Shown here piece by piece: positions 33,758 to 45,300 of a DNA stretch of 64,000 nt. The stretch is taken from positions 21,690,423-21,754,422 of the forward strand of contig JABACO010000001.1 in assembly GCA_013339895.1 (NCBI GenBank). Reading direction: 5' to 3'. Both the position numbers and the translations under genes were made by a program. How positions within the stretch are numbered: the first letter of the stretch is position 1; every line of letters begins with the position of its first letter. The notes under the pieces were generated by a model that worked only from the letters and a program-made list of their open reading frames with translations, was not told the origin of the DNA and did no database searches. Origin of the DNA: Ephydatia muelleri. Its lineage: Eukaryota; Porifera; Demospongiae; Spongillida; Spongillidae.

Positions 33758-34902
33758 CAGGCCCGGCGCACACGGTGCGGTTGGTGCGGCTTTGGCCGCA
33801 CCAACTTTCGGTCCCAAAATGGGCGTGTCTAATATGTGGGCGTGTCTGATGTCCATAGTGCATTTATTCTTTAACCATTGTAATTATCGATCGTCTACTG
33901 ATAACTATTTGAACGTGTTAGTCTCGCATTATTATAATTACATTAATTCATAGTCGTACTTAACTTAACCATTGAATGAATTTCCTGCTGTGCAACTATG
34001 GGCTCTCAATAAATGATCTGCCTCAGATCCTCGACATCCCGCACCACCCTATGGGCCTGACGTTCCCTAAGCGTTCATTTGGAGAAAAAAAATCCTGTCT
34101 TGCGATTGTTTCAGGGTTAATTGCATTGCATGGTTTAAGACATGGGTCAAAGGTAAGGACTTATCATACTACCACATCTGCGTGAAGGGATTTAAAGAAC
34201 GGAAGATGAAGTCCAGAAAGATTTTGAGTTTGTCTGCACATTTTATAAAGTCATTAAAGATGACCTCCATCCAGCTATTACGCTATCAGTTGTCTATTTT
34301 TTGCAAGGAATTATTCAACAGTTCAAATTCCGCCGACAATTTTGGACATCATTAAGTACACTTGCACTTTAACACCGCAGCATCTCAAAAACAACTTCTG
34401 TCTGAAGTTTGTACAGTAATGAAGCTAATTGCTAGTGATGACGCTACAAATGCAACTTCCGAACGTATATACATTTAGCGCGCTCCGTAGGATTAAAAGC
34501 TATCGACGCAGCACAATGAGCCAGGTAAGATTAAATCACCTAATGGTGCGTGTTACACGTTCACAAAGCTCTCACTGACACCATCAAGCTGGAGAACATC
34601 GCAGACGAATTTGTTAACAGTTCGCAGCATAGGACAAAGATATTTGGCAATCCTTGATAATGATACCCAAAGTCCCCTAATACTTAAAGAGCTTCAATCT
34701 TGATCAGTTAATTTGACATCCATGTTTGCATTGTCCGGTTACATATGATTCTGTTTTTGCATCTTACATGTATTTCATCAACACGGGCCGGGCATGTGCT
34801 TCGAAAGAAAACTTCAACCCGCGCGCACTTTGCATGGGGCCACGCCCATACTAATATTTAATAATTGGCCGCACCAACTTTGGACAGAGTGCGCCGGGCC
34901 TG
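33758..34902 (+). mobile_element. hAT deletion derivative (CAGGCCCGGCGCAC ends), TSD ATACC
   Basis: The ends CAGGCCCGGCGCAC and GTGCGCCGGGCCTG are flanked by ATACC (33753-33757, 34903-34907). It retains both termini of a TTF/ZMYM1-type transposase on +. The zinc-finger entry motif HHPMGLTFPKRSFGEK is near 34050. The C-terminal dimerisation motif (SDDATNATSERIY, then RRIKSYRRSTMSQ) is near 34435-34530. The catalytic centre is deleted and stops are present. A 14-bp inner palindrome (GGTTGGTGCGGC/GCCGCACCAAC) lies near the left end. Confidence 0.8.
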
Positions 34903-34993
34903 ATACCCTGTCCCCCCCTAATAAATTGTCCGGCCGGACAACGTATCCTAGGATAGGGTGTCCGTAGGTATCCGGGGGCTATCCAGTTACACC

Positions 34994-36812
34994 CACAGTA
35001 CAAAAAGCGATACGGTATATATTTGAGAATACGCAAAATATACGCCTGAGTACTATATTTGAAATATAAGACGGCGTATATTCAAGAATCCGCAAGCGTT
35101 AAATACGTCACTGTTTATATAGGCACAATGAAGTGTACAAAATATACCCCGTAAGTAATACCACCGTGTATATTCAAGTTTCACATATTCTTGTGTGTAT
35201 ATTTGTGTGCGAGTTATCATTCTTGTATAAGTGTTAATAAGCATCTAATTACTAAGGAGCCGGCGCTTGCCTTTAGTACTTAGCATGCGACAAACCGAAC
35301 TTGACATGCTCAATGCCGAAGTCGGAATTCGAGCCTAGCTATATACAGATCGATGTAACTTATAAATTCACTTCGCACACACTACATCCTACAATCATGC
35401 TCACATTCGCACATACTTCTGACACATATGCATGCATGCACATACGAATTCATTTAGTAAGATATGCATGCAAGCTTGGATGCACAGTACTTCACTCGAC
35501 GGGACGTGACATTCCTATCAATTGGCGAACGAGTGCAATGCAAAAGTGGATGCCGATATAGAATCACAATTATGTCGGCATAGAACAGATCACAATTACA
35601 CCATGTCATGACTGAGCAAACATATTTTTACATCGCACACACAAATGCACATAGATTACGTATCACATTTCCAATGCATTCGAGTATTAATAGATGGATA
35701 TTTTTGTTCGTTGGTCAGAGCAATAGTACATGATCTGTTCCAAATTCAAACTTCACAGTTGTATCCCACACTGCACAACAAGACATTATGTAGATGATCC
35801 ACCGTTCTTAGTTAAGGTGGCAAAAACCTTAAGACGATATTATTATTGAAATGGTATGGGGAAAAAAGGATACTGAATAGCTCCAGCACTTAATTCACAT
35901 ACAGGGCCATTCTGCTGTAATGATGCAGGCCTTTATGTAGTAACAACAGGAGAGTGATTTTCTTTGGATTTTACTGTCAGTGATGTGAAGTGTTCACCAA
36001 ATATGTCAATTTCATAAAGCACTTCATGAGCCATGGGGATGTAAGCAATTTCTGAATTTGCATCGTAAACACTGTGAAGCCACCTTACTTCCTCAGGAGA
36101 TAAAGCCTCTCATATTTAGCAGATACTGATGGACATCCGTCTGTGTGTATATGTGTGTGTGGACATCTGTCTGTGTATACGTGTGTGTGGACATCTGTCT
36201 GTATGTGTGTGTGTGGACATCTGTCTGTGTATACGTGTGTGTGGACATCTGTCTGTATGTATGTGTGTGGACATCTGTCATGTGTGTACGTGCGACTGTG
36301 TGTCCATCTGTGTTTATGCGTGTGCGTGGGCATCTGCGTGTATGTGCTAGTGTGCATGTCCGCGAGCGTGTGGACATGCAACTTTTTATCAGGTCACGTA
36401 GTACGTGGGGACCGCGACTATGGTTTTTGGCTATCACAAGCGCGGGTCGATTCTGCTGAGGTAAGTACGCAATGGCTTTCCTACCTTCACTTTGCTTTTC
36501 TGCAGCGTTTCTATTCGAACTGGTAAGTATGCTGGGGGCACTAACATTTGTGCGCATTTGGTTAGGTCAAAAACTAAAACAACGACAGCACCAACAAGTC
36601 CATCACTAGAGGTAAGTATGGCCATTTCAATTGGCGCCAAATGTTATTATATTTTCGTCTTTATCAGGTCACACTATGTTAGTACTTGGGAACCGCTGCT
36701 GTCTTAAGGCACAATGGTGTTTGAATATTTGTGTTTGGTGTTGTACCACTTATATGTGCGAAGAAAAGTTTAATAACCAAGCAGAGGCAAACGGGGAGAG
36801 GGTATGGGGGTA

Positions 36813-36843
<31 letters not shown>

Positions 36844-37026
36844 GGAGGAGTGCGCGGTTCACCAAAGCGTTTAACATTAATGAAATTCAAAGGTTTGCTA
36901 AGATACCAGAAACCGCACGTGACTGACTATATTATAATGTTCAATACGCAGACAGCTTATATTGCTGCGTATATTCGAATATACGCTATAATATACAGTG
37001 TCGTATAACAAACTTTTTGCACTGTG
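34994..37026. mobile_element. CACTA-like element, non-autonomous, TSD ACC
   Basis: It begins CACAGTACAAAAAG and ends CTTTTTGCACTGTG, with ACC on both sides (34991-34993, 37027-37029). Subterminal zones carry repeated GTATATTCAAG/GAATATACGC motifs (35010-35190 and 36955-37005). No transposase is visible. The interior holds a TGTGGACATCTGTCTGTGT-type minisatellite (36130-36270) and a (G)n run (36817-36842). Short plus exon-like ORFs near 36370-36620 are unsupported. Confidence 0.65.
36130..36280. repeat. ~27-bp minisatellite
   Basis: GTGTGTGGACATCTGTCTGT recurs about five times with alternating TATACGTGTG and TATGTGTG spacers. ORFs rich in Cys/Val or His/Thr here are repeat shadows. Confidence 0.8.
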
Positions 37027-37031
37027 ACCGG

Positions 37032-39639
37032 TGTCATAGGGTATACGGTCCTGCCCAATTTTCGGTCCGGCGGACCGTATTCCATTAGGGAATACGGTCC
37101 CCCCCCCGGACCCAACTCCCTAGGGAATACGGTCCGTCTATAATATTGCACATCCAGGGAATACAGTCCGGGGGAGGAGGCGGACTCAATTCCCTGATAG
37201 AATGGAGATTTGATTTTGACGACCCAGTTTATAGCGTGTATAATTAAAAAGAGAAGAAATCGATTCTCATCGAAATCACAACCGTTATGAAAACAATTTA
37301 AACACAGGACAGAAGTTCTAATTGATAATGTTATAATGAAAACAATTTAAAACCAAGATAAAAGTTCTTTCACGACATCAGATGTTTAATGTAATGAATA
37401 GCTGATTGTTCGTACGATGTTTCTGGACTGTGGTTCATCCGGACAGAATTTATATAATGAAAGCACTCAGACAGAAGTTATTGAAACCAAGATAGAAGTT
37501 CTTTCACGACATCAGATGTTTAATGTAATGAATAACTGATTGTTCGTACGATGTTTCTGGACTGTGGTTCATCCTTTGCAGGAGCGTGATCATTAGCTAC
37601 TATGTAAAGAATAGCTAGATTCCTATTTGTCACCTCAAATGATTTTGACATCCTTTACCTCAGGGTAGAGGATCGACATCCCAAGCAAGGGTATTTGCTT
37701 GAGGGCCCTTAAAACATTCATCTATTGCAATCCTGAACAAGAAGTGTTGGACTGCCTCTACCTGTGCGATAAAAAAACATAAGAATTTTTACAGTGCTCA
37801 GTCTCAGACGTTCATAACATAACCTATACCATTCCACGGCCTTCTTGTTCTCAGTCTTAGTACATGTACGTGACGAGCATGCACGTGATATGTTTAATCT
37901 GCCTTTTGCAAACCTTGCACCATGTAATTGACAGAACGTGTACCACAACTTTAGCTCGGCAATGTCATAATATTTTTAATTGGTGATGTAGGATTTGTAG
38001 GCACCAATTTACTAAAAGTATGTAAACAAGGGATTTCGTATATTCTCGCAATTATCAAATATTATTTGACAAAAGCTGTGCTTAATTGGTGCCTACAATT
38101 CATACATAACCAATTTTATACATTTCATTTCTCTCATAGCTTGTTGTGAGTGCATTTTTATATGTGTATCAGTACATGAGTGCTAGCCATGCAGCAATTA
38201 CGATGGTTCATGTCGAAAGCTTTCATAGACCATATACTGACATGTGTGTACACTGGAACACATGGTTGGGATTCCATTTTTCATTTTGTAACCGAACACT
38301 TTAGCTAGATGAGCCAACATCGCTTGCGCGTCCTAATACCAGTTCAGATACTACGACTAGATATCCACTATCACTGTAGCGTCTGCTAGTATCGGTCAGG
38401 TAGGATCTCTTGATGCAACTGAACTAACAGTCATACTGTTGGGGTGGATCACTGAACCCCATCAGGTAAGATTAAAATACTATTTGCGGTTAATCGTTTC
38501 ATGACCGTTACCCCGGTAGCGCTCTACTCAGTTTGGTCTATTAAACGCTCCTTCCTTACTTCGCAATCAATGAACAGACTAACGGTGAACTGACGAGTGT
38601 GTTGGTCACTTAGATTTAGCGATAACATGAATTGCTGTGTTTTCTGGCAGTCTAAGTTTCTACTCGGCTCTAAACTAGTTGCGTCAGGTCATTTTGCAAA
38701 CCCATATACCAAGATTTATGTTCATCTGGTCCCATGGGTACTAGTAATAGGGGGAGGATGTAAAACTGTTCTTTCAGTGTGTTTCAAAGGTGCATTCTTA
38801 CTGATGCACAACTCTCGGAGGAAGACTGGTGACAATGTGTTTCTATTGGAGAGAATCTGTGTGTTAGTTTAAGGTCAATGTACATGTATCGTGTGTTTGC
38901 ACTTACTCTCAGATGATACATCCATTCTTATAGGGTGTAGATGCACACCTCTCCAAGGTGATTGGAGACTATGCATGTATTCTCATAGGTCAGTGTGCTT
39001 GCACTTACCCTCAGATGACATACACCTGTATGTATATGCACCTCTAAGACAGGGTTTGGCGACTGTGTGTTTCTACTGGGGGGAATCAATTTATTTAAGG
39101 TCAGTGTGTTTGCACTTACATGTACCCTCAGATGACGGAATGCAGGCAGGTCTTTTTACCGCAAAAAGACATGCACACAATGACAAGCCAGACAGCTTAA
39201 AGACATGTGAGGATAGATGCTGTCCCTACAAGATATGTGATTTTTCCTTAAAACCACACAAAGACATCCAGCCCATACAACACCACTAAAACAGTAAGTT
39301 ATTCTGTTTATTGTAATCCTTATGAAAAAAAAAAAAGTTTAATCAGTGTTACAGAAGCTGCATACATGTATATAGTTGGCGACCTGTGATCATTGTGGCT
39401 TTTGATTTTCGAACCAAATGTGCTGTTACAGACCGAATTGAAACTGCATACATAGTTGACGACCTACAGCTTTTGCTTTTCGAACCAAATGTTACGTGCA
39501 TGCAAGGGTTGGAAATACATGCATACATTTCAAACCAGGGAATACGGTCCGGGGGACCGTATTCCCTAGGGAGTTGGGTCCGGGGGGGACCGTATTCCCT
39601 TAGGGAATACGATCCGCCGGACCGGTATACCCTATGACA
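37032..39639. mobile_element. Ginger-like non-autonomous transposon, 2.6 kb, TSD CCGG
   Basis: Inverted ends TGTCATAGGGTATAC(C)GG at 37032 and 39639 are flanked by CCGG on both sides (37028-37031, 39640-39643). Each end continues into pairs of GGTCC-palindromes (GGGAATACGGTCC, GGACCGTATTCCC) for more than 100 bp. TGT ends plus a 4-bp TSD match Ginger-type elements, and the complete Ginger-like transposon at 42324 has the same design. I found no gene inside. A 75-bp direct repeat (37366/37499) and repeats of TGCACTTAC..CTCAGATGA (38895-39135) are internal. Confidence 0.8.
37366..37573. repeat. Direct repeat, 133-bp spacing
   Basis: GTTCTTTCACGACATCAGATG through CTGGACTGTGGTTCATCC (about 75 bp) occurs twice with one base difference that I can see. 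Confidence 0.85.
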
Positions 39640-40179
39640 CCGGCACCGTCTATAGTATTGTACAACGTTTTATGTTCTTTTGTCGTTCTCTACAGGACTC
39701 TGAAAGTGTATCCCAGTTCGTGGCCGAACTAAGAAGGCTATAGGAATTTTGTAAGTTTGGGGATACTCTAGACATTATGTTGAGGGACAGGTTGGTGTGC
39801 GGTCTCCGGAACTAGAAGCTTCAGCAAAGGCTACTCGTGGAGTCTAATCTTACCTTCACTAAAGGCTTTTGGATTTGCACAGACGGCGGAATTATCCGAG
39901 CAGAATGCCAAAGACCTCCAACGACCTGAGACAATGGAGGTACACGTCGTGAACAAAAAAGGGCAGGAAAGAACAATCCCCACTAAGCTTTGTAATTGTT
40001 ACCGTTGCCATGGCAACACCTAGCTTCTAGTGTCGTTTCAGGTCGGCAGACTGCAACAATTGTGGGAAATGAGGGCACATTGCTCGGGCATGTAGACAGA
40101 ATCCGGAGGACAGACATCCGACATCGTCGGCGTCGAGTAAACGGAGAGTCCCAAGGTCAAGGGAGATGAAGCAAGATTT

Positions 40180-40313
40180 TGTCACGAAAAGTTTGGTCCC
40201 CCCCAAAAAATTGGTCCCCCCGGACTAATTTTATGAAAAAATCCCGGACTAATTTTGTCTGAAATATTTGGTCCGGGGGGACTGTTTTTGGGGGGACCAA
40301 TTGTTACGTGACA
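40180..40313. mobile_element. Ginger-like MITE M1 (134 bp)
   Basis: It runs from TGTCACGAAAAGTTTGG to CAATTGTTACGTGACA, with GGTCC/GGACC palindromes between. The same family occurs in opposite orientation at 54697-54823. No clear 4-bp duplication. It terminates the readable gag fragment. Confidence 0.7.
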
Positions 40314-40339
40314 ATGACGTTACCTCACTATGTGCAAGC

Positions 40340-40440
40340 TCTTATCAGGCCCATATATAGCCGGGGGGGGGGGGGGGGGGGGGGGAATCCCCCCCCCCAC
40401 TCCCCCGTTCGATGCTTGAGTTCCGCCACTGCTAGTTATG
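40340..40440. repeat. Homopolymer-rich hAT-like debris
   Basis: CAGGCCCATATATAGCC followed by a ~22-base G run and a C run, then GAGTTCCGCCACTG. Both outer motifs resemble hAT ends but they do not match each other, and I see no TSD. Confidence 0.35.
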
Positions 40441-40751
40441 GTACTTATAAATTATAAATCTTACAAGGGGTCATGCTAAGTCAGTACATAATACAACATC
40501 AAAAAACAATCAGGTCTGGGCACGGCTGACTGACGATAGGAGGCACGTGATGATCGTGCATGGTAGGCACATTGAATGTGGGGTGTATCTCATCCTTTTG
40601 ACCGCCAATTTCTCGATATGCTTTATATAGGCAGTAATACAGCATCATACAGTCATGTCATTTATATAGGTCGTAACGAAACAATGCACCAGTTCCTTTA
40701 AATGCACATTTATGTACAGCTTAATGTTCGTTTGAAGCATGCATGAAACCT

Positions 40752-41747
40752 CTATAACTTGCACTCTGTCTGTCGCGAAACTGGTTCAGGCCATACCGAG
40801 TTGGGAGACTTGATGCAGCCACTAATGGCCCCCACAATCGTACGGCGGATGGTTTTGTGGATGGTGATGAACAGGATAAGAACGTAGAACGGATCAACAT
40901 CTAAAAACAGGGCCAGCATCACATTGGATATAGTATCATCGGGTGTGGTGCTCCAATAAGCGAATGCTGGCGATACAACGGTTTTGATGAACAAATCCGT
41001 TGCAATGGTAGTGATATTCATAATAAGAACAGATTTAGTGATTCTGTTGTCATTGTCTATTTCAACGATGCCACTTTTTACAGTGCGATACGTCATGTAC
41101 GATGTGACAAGAGTGATAACGAACGGAATACCGAGTCCAAATAGTAGTAGAATATTCAGAGTGGGTTCGGCTCTTGTAAGTGCAAAGAGCAATCCAGAGA
41201 TCTGAGTGATGGTCGCATTCCACAGCGCAACTGCGCTATGCACAATGGAGAATCCCATAGCAAAGGACATAAGTAGGGCGAAAGCTAAAAGCACGTTGCG
41301 GGTCGATACTCGCTTTAGACCGTATTTGATGATCAGATATTGAACGGTAGCGATCAGTCCAATGGAAAACGGAATGAGATATATTTGTAAAACTACAATA
41401 GTAAACACAGTGACAAGTAGAAACCGAAGATTACAGCTTCCGATTGGGAGTTGGTCAATTAGTACAGATAAGCCGACAAGCAAGTTCAGTGGAATTGATA
41501 GGATCATAAATGATGCTGCCACTGAAGTCATCAGTGCGGAGACTGGATCTCGCAACATCTTGCTCCGATACAAGCAGTAAATGACCACGCATCCAAGCAG
41601 CAGCTTCAGCATGAATATGGTTAACTCTAGGATCGCAAAGATTGTTAACACTGTTGAGTGATCTCTACTTGTACGGGTCAAGTTAGAGCTGCTGCAGTTT
41701 TGTGGAGCGATGACATCAGAACTGTTTTCTGATCCGTAGTTATTCAT
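40752..41747 (-). CDS. Orphan 7-transmembrane receptor, copy A (intact)
   Basis: An intact frame of 331 codons from the Met at 41747 (MNNYGSENSSD); the open frame extends to 41795. I prefer 41747 because a splice acceptor (TTTGTATGCAG) directly precedes it and a donor (TTACAG/GTATGC, about 41853) lies upstream. Numbered from 41795, seven hydrophobic spans are at about 48-76, 86-112, 121-150, 167-192, 211-236, 253-280 and 289-315. The extracellular N-terminus has N-glycosylation sites (NSS, NCS, NLT). There is a Cys at the start of TM3 (GSCNLRF) and a basic loop after TM7 (HKTIRRT). It looks like a G-protein-coupled receptor without a DRY motif that I can see. Ligand unknown. Broken copies nearby show a local family. 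Confidence 0.75.
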   Translation of the reverse strand: MNNYGSENSSDVIAPQNCSSSNLTRTSRDHSTVLTIFAILELTIFMLKLLLGCVVIYCLYRSKMLRDPVSALMTSVAASFMILSIPLNLLVGLSVLIDQLPIGSCNLRFLLVTVFTIVVLQIYLIPFSIGLIATVQYLIIKYGLKRVSTRNVLLAFALLMSFAMGFSIVHSAVALWNATITQISGLLFALTRAEPTLNILLLFGLGIPFVITLVTSYMTYRTVKSGIVEIDNDNRITKSVLIMNITTIATDLFIKTVVSPAFAYWSTTPDDTISNVMLALFLDVDPFYVLILFITIHKTIRRTIVGAISGCIKSPNSVWPEPVSRQTECKL

Positions 41748-42261
41748 CTGCATACAAACGCGGATCGAGTGAGAGTCCCTCGGTATTTTTCTCATTTATG
41801 AATTTATATTTAAGCCCATTCGTGATACAGTGTCGACAAACATGTGAGCATACCTGTAACAACACGTCACCTCGAGTGCTAGTATTATGGTGTAAGAAAA
41901 TGACAACTATAAACTTGTGGAATGAAATGCGACAAAACGTTATCAGCTTCCCCATCAGCCCGTGATGGACCCACGAAACACACTAGTCATGCGCAATGAG
42001 AGCGACCAAGACTGGCGCTCTAAAAATGCCTGCACGCTTTAAACACTGTAAGATCTACAAGCGTAGCGAACGATGAAGTTAAACACGACATGAAGGAACG
42101 TGGATGTAACACGCGGTCCATAAAAGGCGAAGTGTGAATTGCACGATGCAAATAGTTGTCACTAGTGTGTTTATAATTATTTTATATCGACTGCTTCTTA
42201 ATTCTCAATCACAAGCTGTGTGTATGCGCTTTTTACAATCATTAGTTTAAGTAAACTCGAT
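41748..42261 (-). promoter_or_regulatory. 5' UTR intron and upstream region of receptor A
   Basis: Contains the putative 5' UTR intron (about 41748-41853). The upstream block (41900-42200) is shared with copies at 53700-54050 and 56150-56570 (for example AACACGCGGTCCATAAAAGG). It stops at a hAT insertion at 42262. Conserved splice sites in the copies indicate DNA-level duplication rather than retroposition. Confidence 0.5.
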
Positions 42262-42323
42262 CAGGGCCGGATTTAGGGGGGGCAACCGGGGCGGCTGCCC
42301 AGGGCCCACTGCTTTTGAGGGCC

Positions 42324-45300
42324 TGTCACCGGAATTTTGGTCCTGAAAATTTGGGTCCGGGCGGACCAAAATTTCCAACGAATCTTGGTCCGGCCGGACC
42401 GATATTACCGGAAATAATGGTCCGTGTTGGAAATATTGGTCCGTTAACTGGCGTATATATGTATGGACCAAAATTTCCAGCCGTGAGTTTTACCGGAAAT
42501 AATGGGGTCTGTCTTGGTCAATGCAAGTACATGCAAGTAATTGAATACATTCTTCACACCAAACCAGAGTAATAACAGAATATGAAACCAGAGTATAATA
42601 TAAAACCAGAGTACAATAGATAACGTTGAGTACTAAACTGATCAGCTTATTTACAACCACAGAACCACGGCACAGTGTGTCTCAAAAATTTCCTGCTGAC
42701 TCGGACGCAGTTCAAATGATACCACTCTCTGCACTTTGAACATTGAATCATTTTTCTACCATCATTAGGCATCCTGCAAGAGCAGAATATTCTAAACACC
42801 TCTTGACGCACCATCTGTGACCTTTGTCGTCTTACAGCTGATGGAAATGGCAAAATATTTCCTTGCTCTAGTCCCTCTATTAAGTGCTGTCTCATTGTGG
42901 ATTGGACAAACGTAACGGATGAAGGATCTTTGCCAAAACAAATTTCACAGGCAAAGGCTATTGCAAATAAGCCACAGTCCTGCGAGCCCTTCTGGTACTG
43001 AACACTCACATACTGTACTGTGATTTGCTTTCCCGCAGAATGCATTAAATCTGCAATAATTTGTTTCAAAGGTTCAGTTAATGTACCATTCAAGCTATCA
43101 TATACATTTATGGTGTCTGGAATGCTTGAAGCAGCAGATACTGTTATCCAGTGGTTGTCTTTGATATTTAGGCATTGTACAAAGTCTAGGTTTCTTTGCA
43201 CATCAAAGGTTTTTGTTTTCTGAAGAATTGGGTTTTGAAGGCCAGATATATGAGGATGACTTTGTTTAAGAAGCTGTTGAGCTGCATGTATTATATTGTC
43301 CGTTAGCCATCCATTATTTGACAATACCACTTTGTCCTCCTTATGCAACACAGATTCTCCTACTTTTATCCATACAGAATCATTATGGGCATCATCTTCA
43401 CTGGCACTTAAATTTACAACTTCTTGTGGTTTTGCTGTTTCCATATTACAACAACTTTTACCTGGATGGCAATAGTGTCCACAGAATGAATGATTTAACT
43501 TGCATAGACATCTTTTAGTAGCACAACGTGTTTTGCAGGAGCAAAATAGCAAGACAGGAGGTTCAGCATCTTTGAGGGTGAGTAGGTCTTTAGGCTCAGT
43601 ATCACTTGTGGTGGGTTGGTCATCAGGTTTAGCATGACTGATGGTGTGCGTGTCATCATCACATCCAACATCACTGGGTGTGGTTAAACCATCACGCTCA
43701 ACATCACTGGTGGTGAGTGTGTCATCACACCCAGTATTACTGGGTGTGGTTAAGCCATCATGCTCAACATCACTGGTGGTGAGTGTGTCATCACACCCAA
43801 TATTACTAGGTGTGGGTAGGCGATCATGCTCAGCATCACTGGGGGTGAGTGTGTCATCACACCCAATATTACTGGGTGTGGGTAGGCGATCATGCTCAGC
43901 ATCACTGGGGGTGAGTGTGTCATCACACCCAATATTACTGGGTGTGGGTAGGCCATCATGCTTAGCATCACTGGGGGTGGATGGGTCATAACATTCAATA
44001 TCACTGCAGATGGATGTGTCATCAGGCTTAACACCACTGGTTGATGGATCATCAGATATCACTTTGCTGGAGGCTTGCTTGTCATCAAATGAAATACTTC
44101 CTTGGAGCATATTGCTGTGATACATCTTAAGGTGACCTCCAGTAGCTCGAATTAGAGTGCCGTCTTTGCTGATCAGTTCATATACTCCATGTGGCATCTT
44201 CTTCACAACTCTGTGAGGACCATCAAATCGGTCTTGCAGTTTACCACCTTTCATTTTCTTTCTTCTAAAATTCTTCTTCATCACTAGCTCTCCTACTTGA
44301 AAGCAATTTGGCTTGGCACATTTTGAGTCATACTTTTGCTTTTGTTTCTTTTGAGCGTCAAGAATGTGCTTTTTTGCATCTTCCAAAATGACCTGATGCT
44401 TGTGTTGAACTGCTACAATATCTGGATCATTCAACATTTGATACTTGTGATGCAATTCATCACCTGATTCCTTCTGTAGGTCTATATCAACAGGTAGAAT
44501 TGCTTGACGACCAAACATTAATTGAAATGGTGTATAGGTGCTTGATTCATGTCTTGATGTATTGTATGCAAAAGTACAAGTGTCTAGGTAGGAGCTCCAC
44601 ACCGTTTGTTTGGTTGAAACAAACTTTGCCAGCATGTTTTGCAGTGTCTGATTGTAGCGCTCATCCAGACCATTTGCCTGTGAATAATGTTAATCAAGGT
44701 TTGATGACATGTAGTATAGCTTTAGATACCTACCTGAGGATGGTATGGTGTTGTAAGCCGCCTCTTCACTCCTAGAATCTCAGCCAGCTTGTCATTCAAT
44801 TTATTGCAAAACTCTGAACCATTATCAGAGAGCATAACTCTGGGTAATCCCATTCTCATGAAGATCTGCACAAGAATACATGATTATGTATGCACAGCAC
44901 AAAATGGCAGACATTTGCTGAATTTTTAAATAATAGCATTTAATAACACAAGCTTTTGTAATGTAATAAATATATACTCTCTCACAGAATAGGAGAAGAT
45001 GTGGTAGAACCTGATGGACCCATGTGACATCATCAGGGCCATACATAATGTGACATAATTATAGCCATGCATACAGTATCACACTTATGCAACACCAAAC
45101 TTATACATACACAAATGCATACACACATAGTGAATAGAATCACTCAATACAGAAAATGATCAGAATCTAACACCTATACGTGCATACACCGCTGCTACAT
45201 TCTGCACCTACATCTAGGCAATGCTTATGCTAAGCAATATAAACACTAAAGTGTAATGAATTGCAGCATATAAATCATTAGTTCATACATGCTATATACC

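Larger units (their letters stand above)
33744..37027. mobile_element. Ginger-like MITE (~98 bp) split by two insertions, TSD CCGG
   Basis: CCGG (33740-33743) is followed by TGTAGAAGGATACC. The rest continues at 34908 (CTGTCCCCCCC...) and ends CTATCCAGTTACA before CCGG (37028-37031). Ends read TGTA...TACA and share GGATANCC near both termini. Pairs of GTCCGGCCGGAC and TATCCTAGGATA palindromes fill it. It is the oldest layer of the nest in the gag gene. Confidence 0.6.
33496..40179 (+). pseudogene. gag: gypsy gag split by nested transposons
   Basis: The ATG at 33496 (MAAPIGTVEPFNRDRDNW) opens a gag-like N-terminus that continues, with frame slips, to EIVLLVHAHLLP at about 33740. The remainder resumes at 39644: RFMFFCRSLQDSESVSQF, then VAELRRL, MLRDRLVCGLRN and RLLVESNLTF. 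A CCHC knuckle (CNNCGK, stop, GHIARAC) follows near 40055-40100. Removing the nest and one CCGG places HLLP next to the P-S-I-V motif expected in this family. Stops and slips mark it as dead. Pol is absent: the sequence runs into a MITE at 40180. Confidence 0.75.

Noticed and set aside
43630..44010. CRISPR-like ~66-bp repeats
   Set aside because: They are in-frame protein repeats inside the Ginger-like gene.
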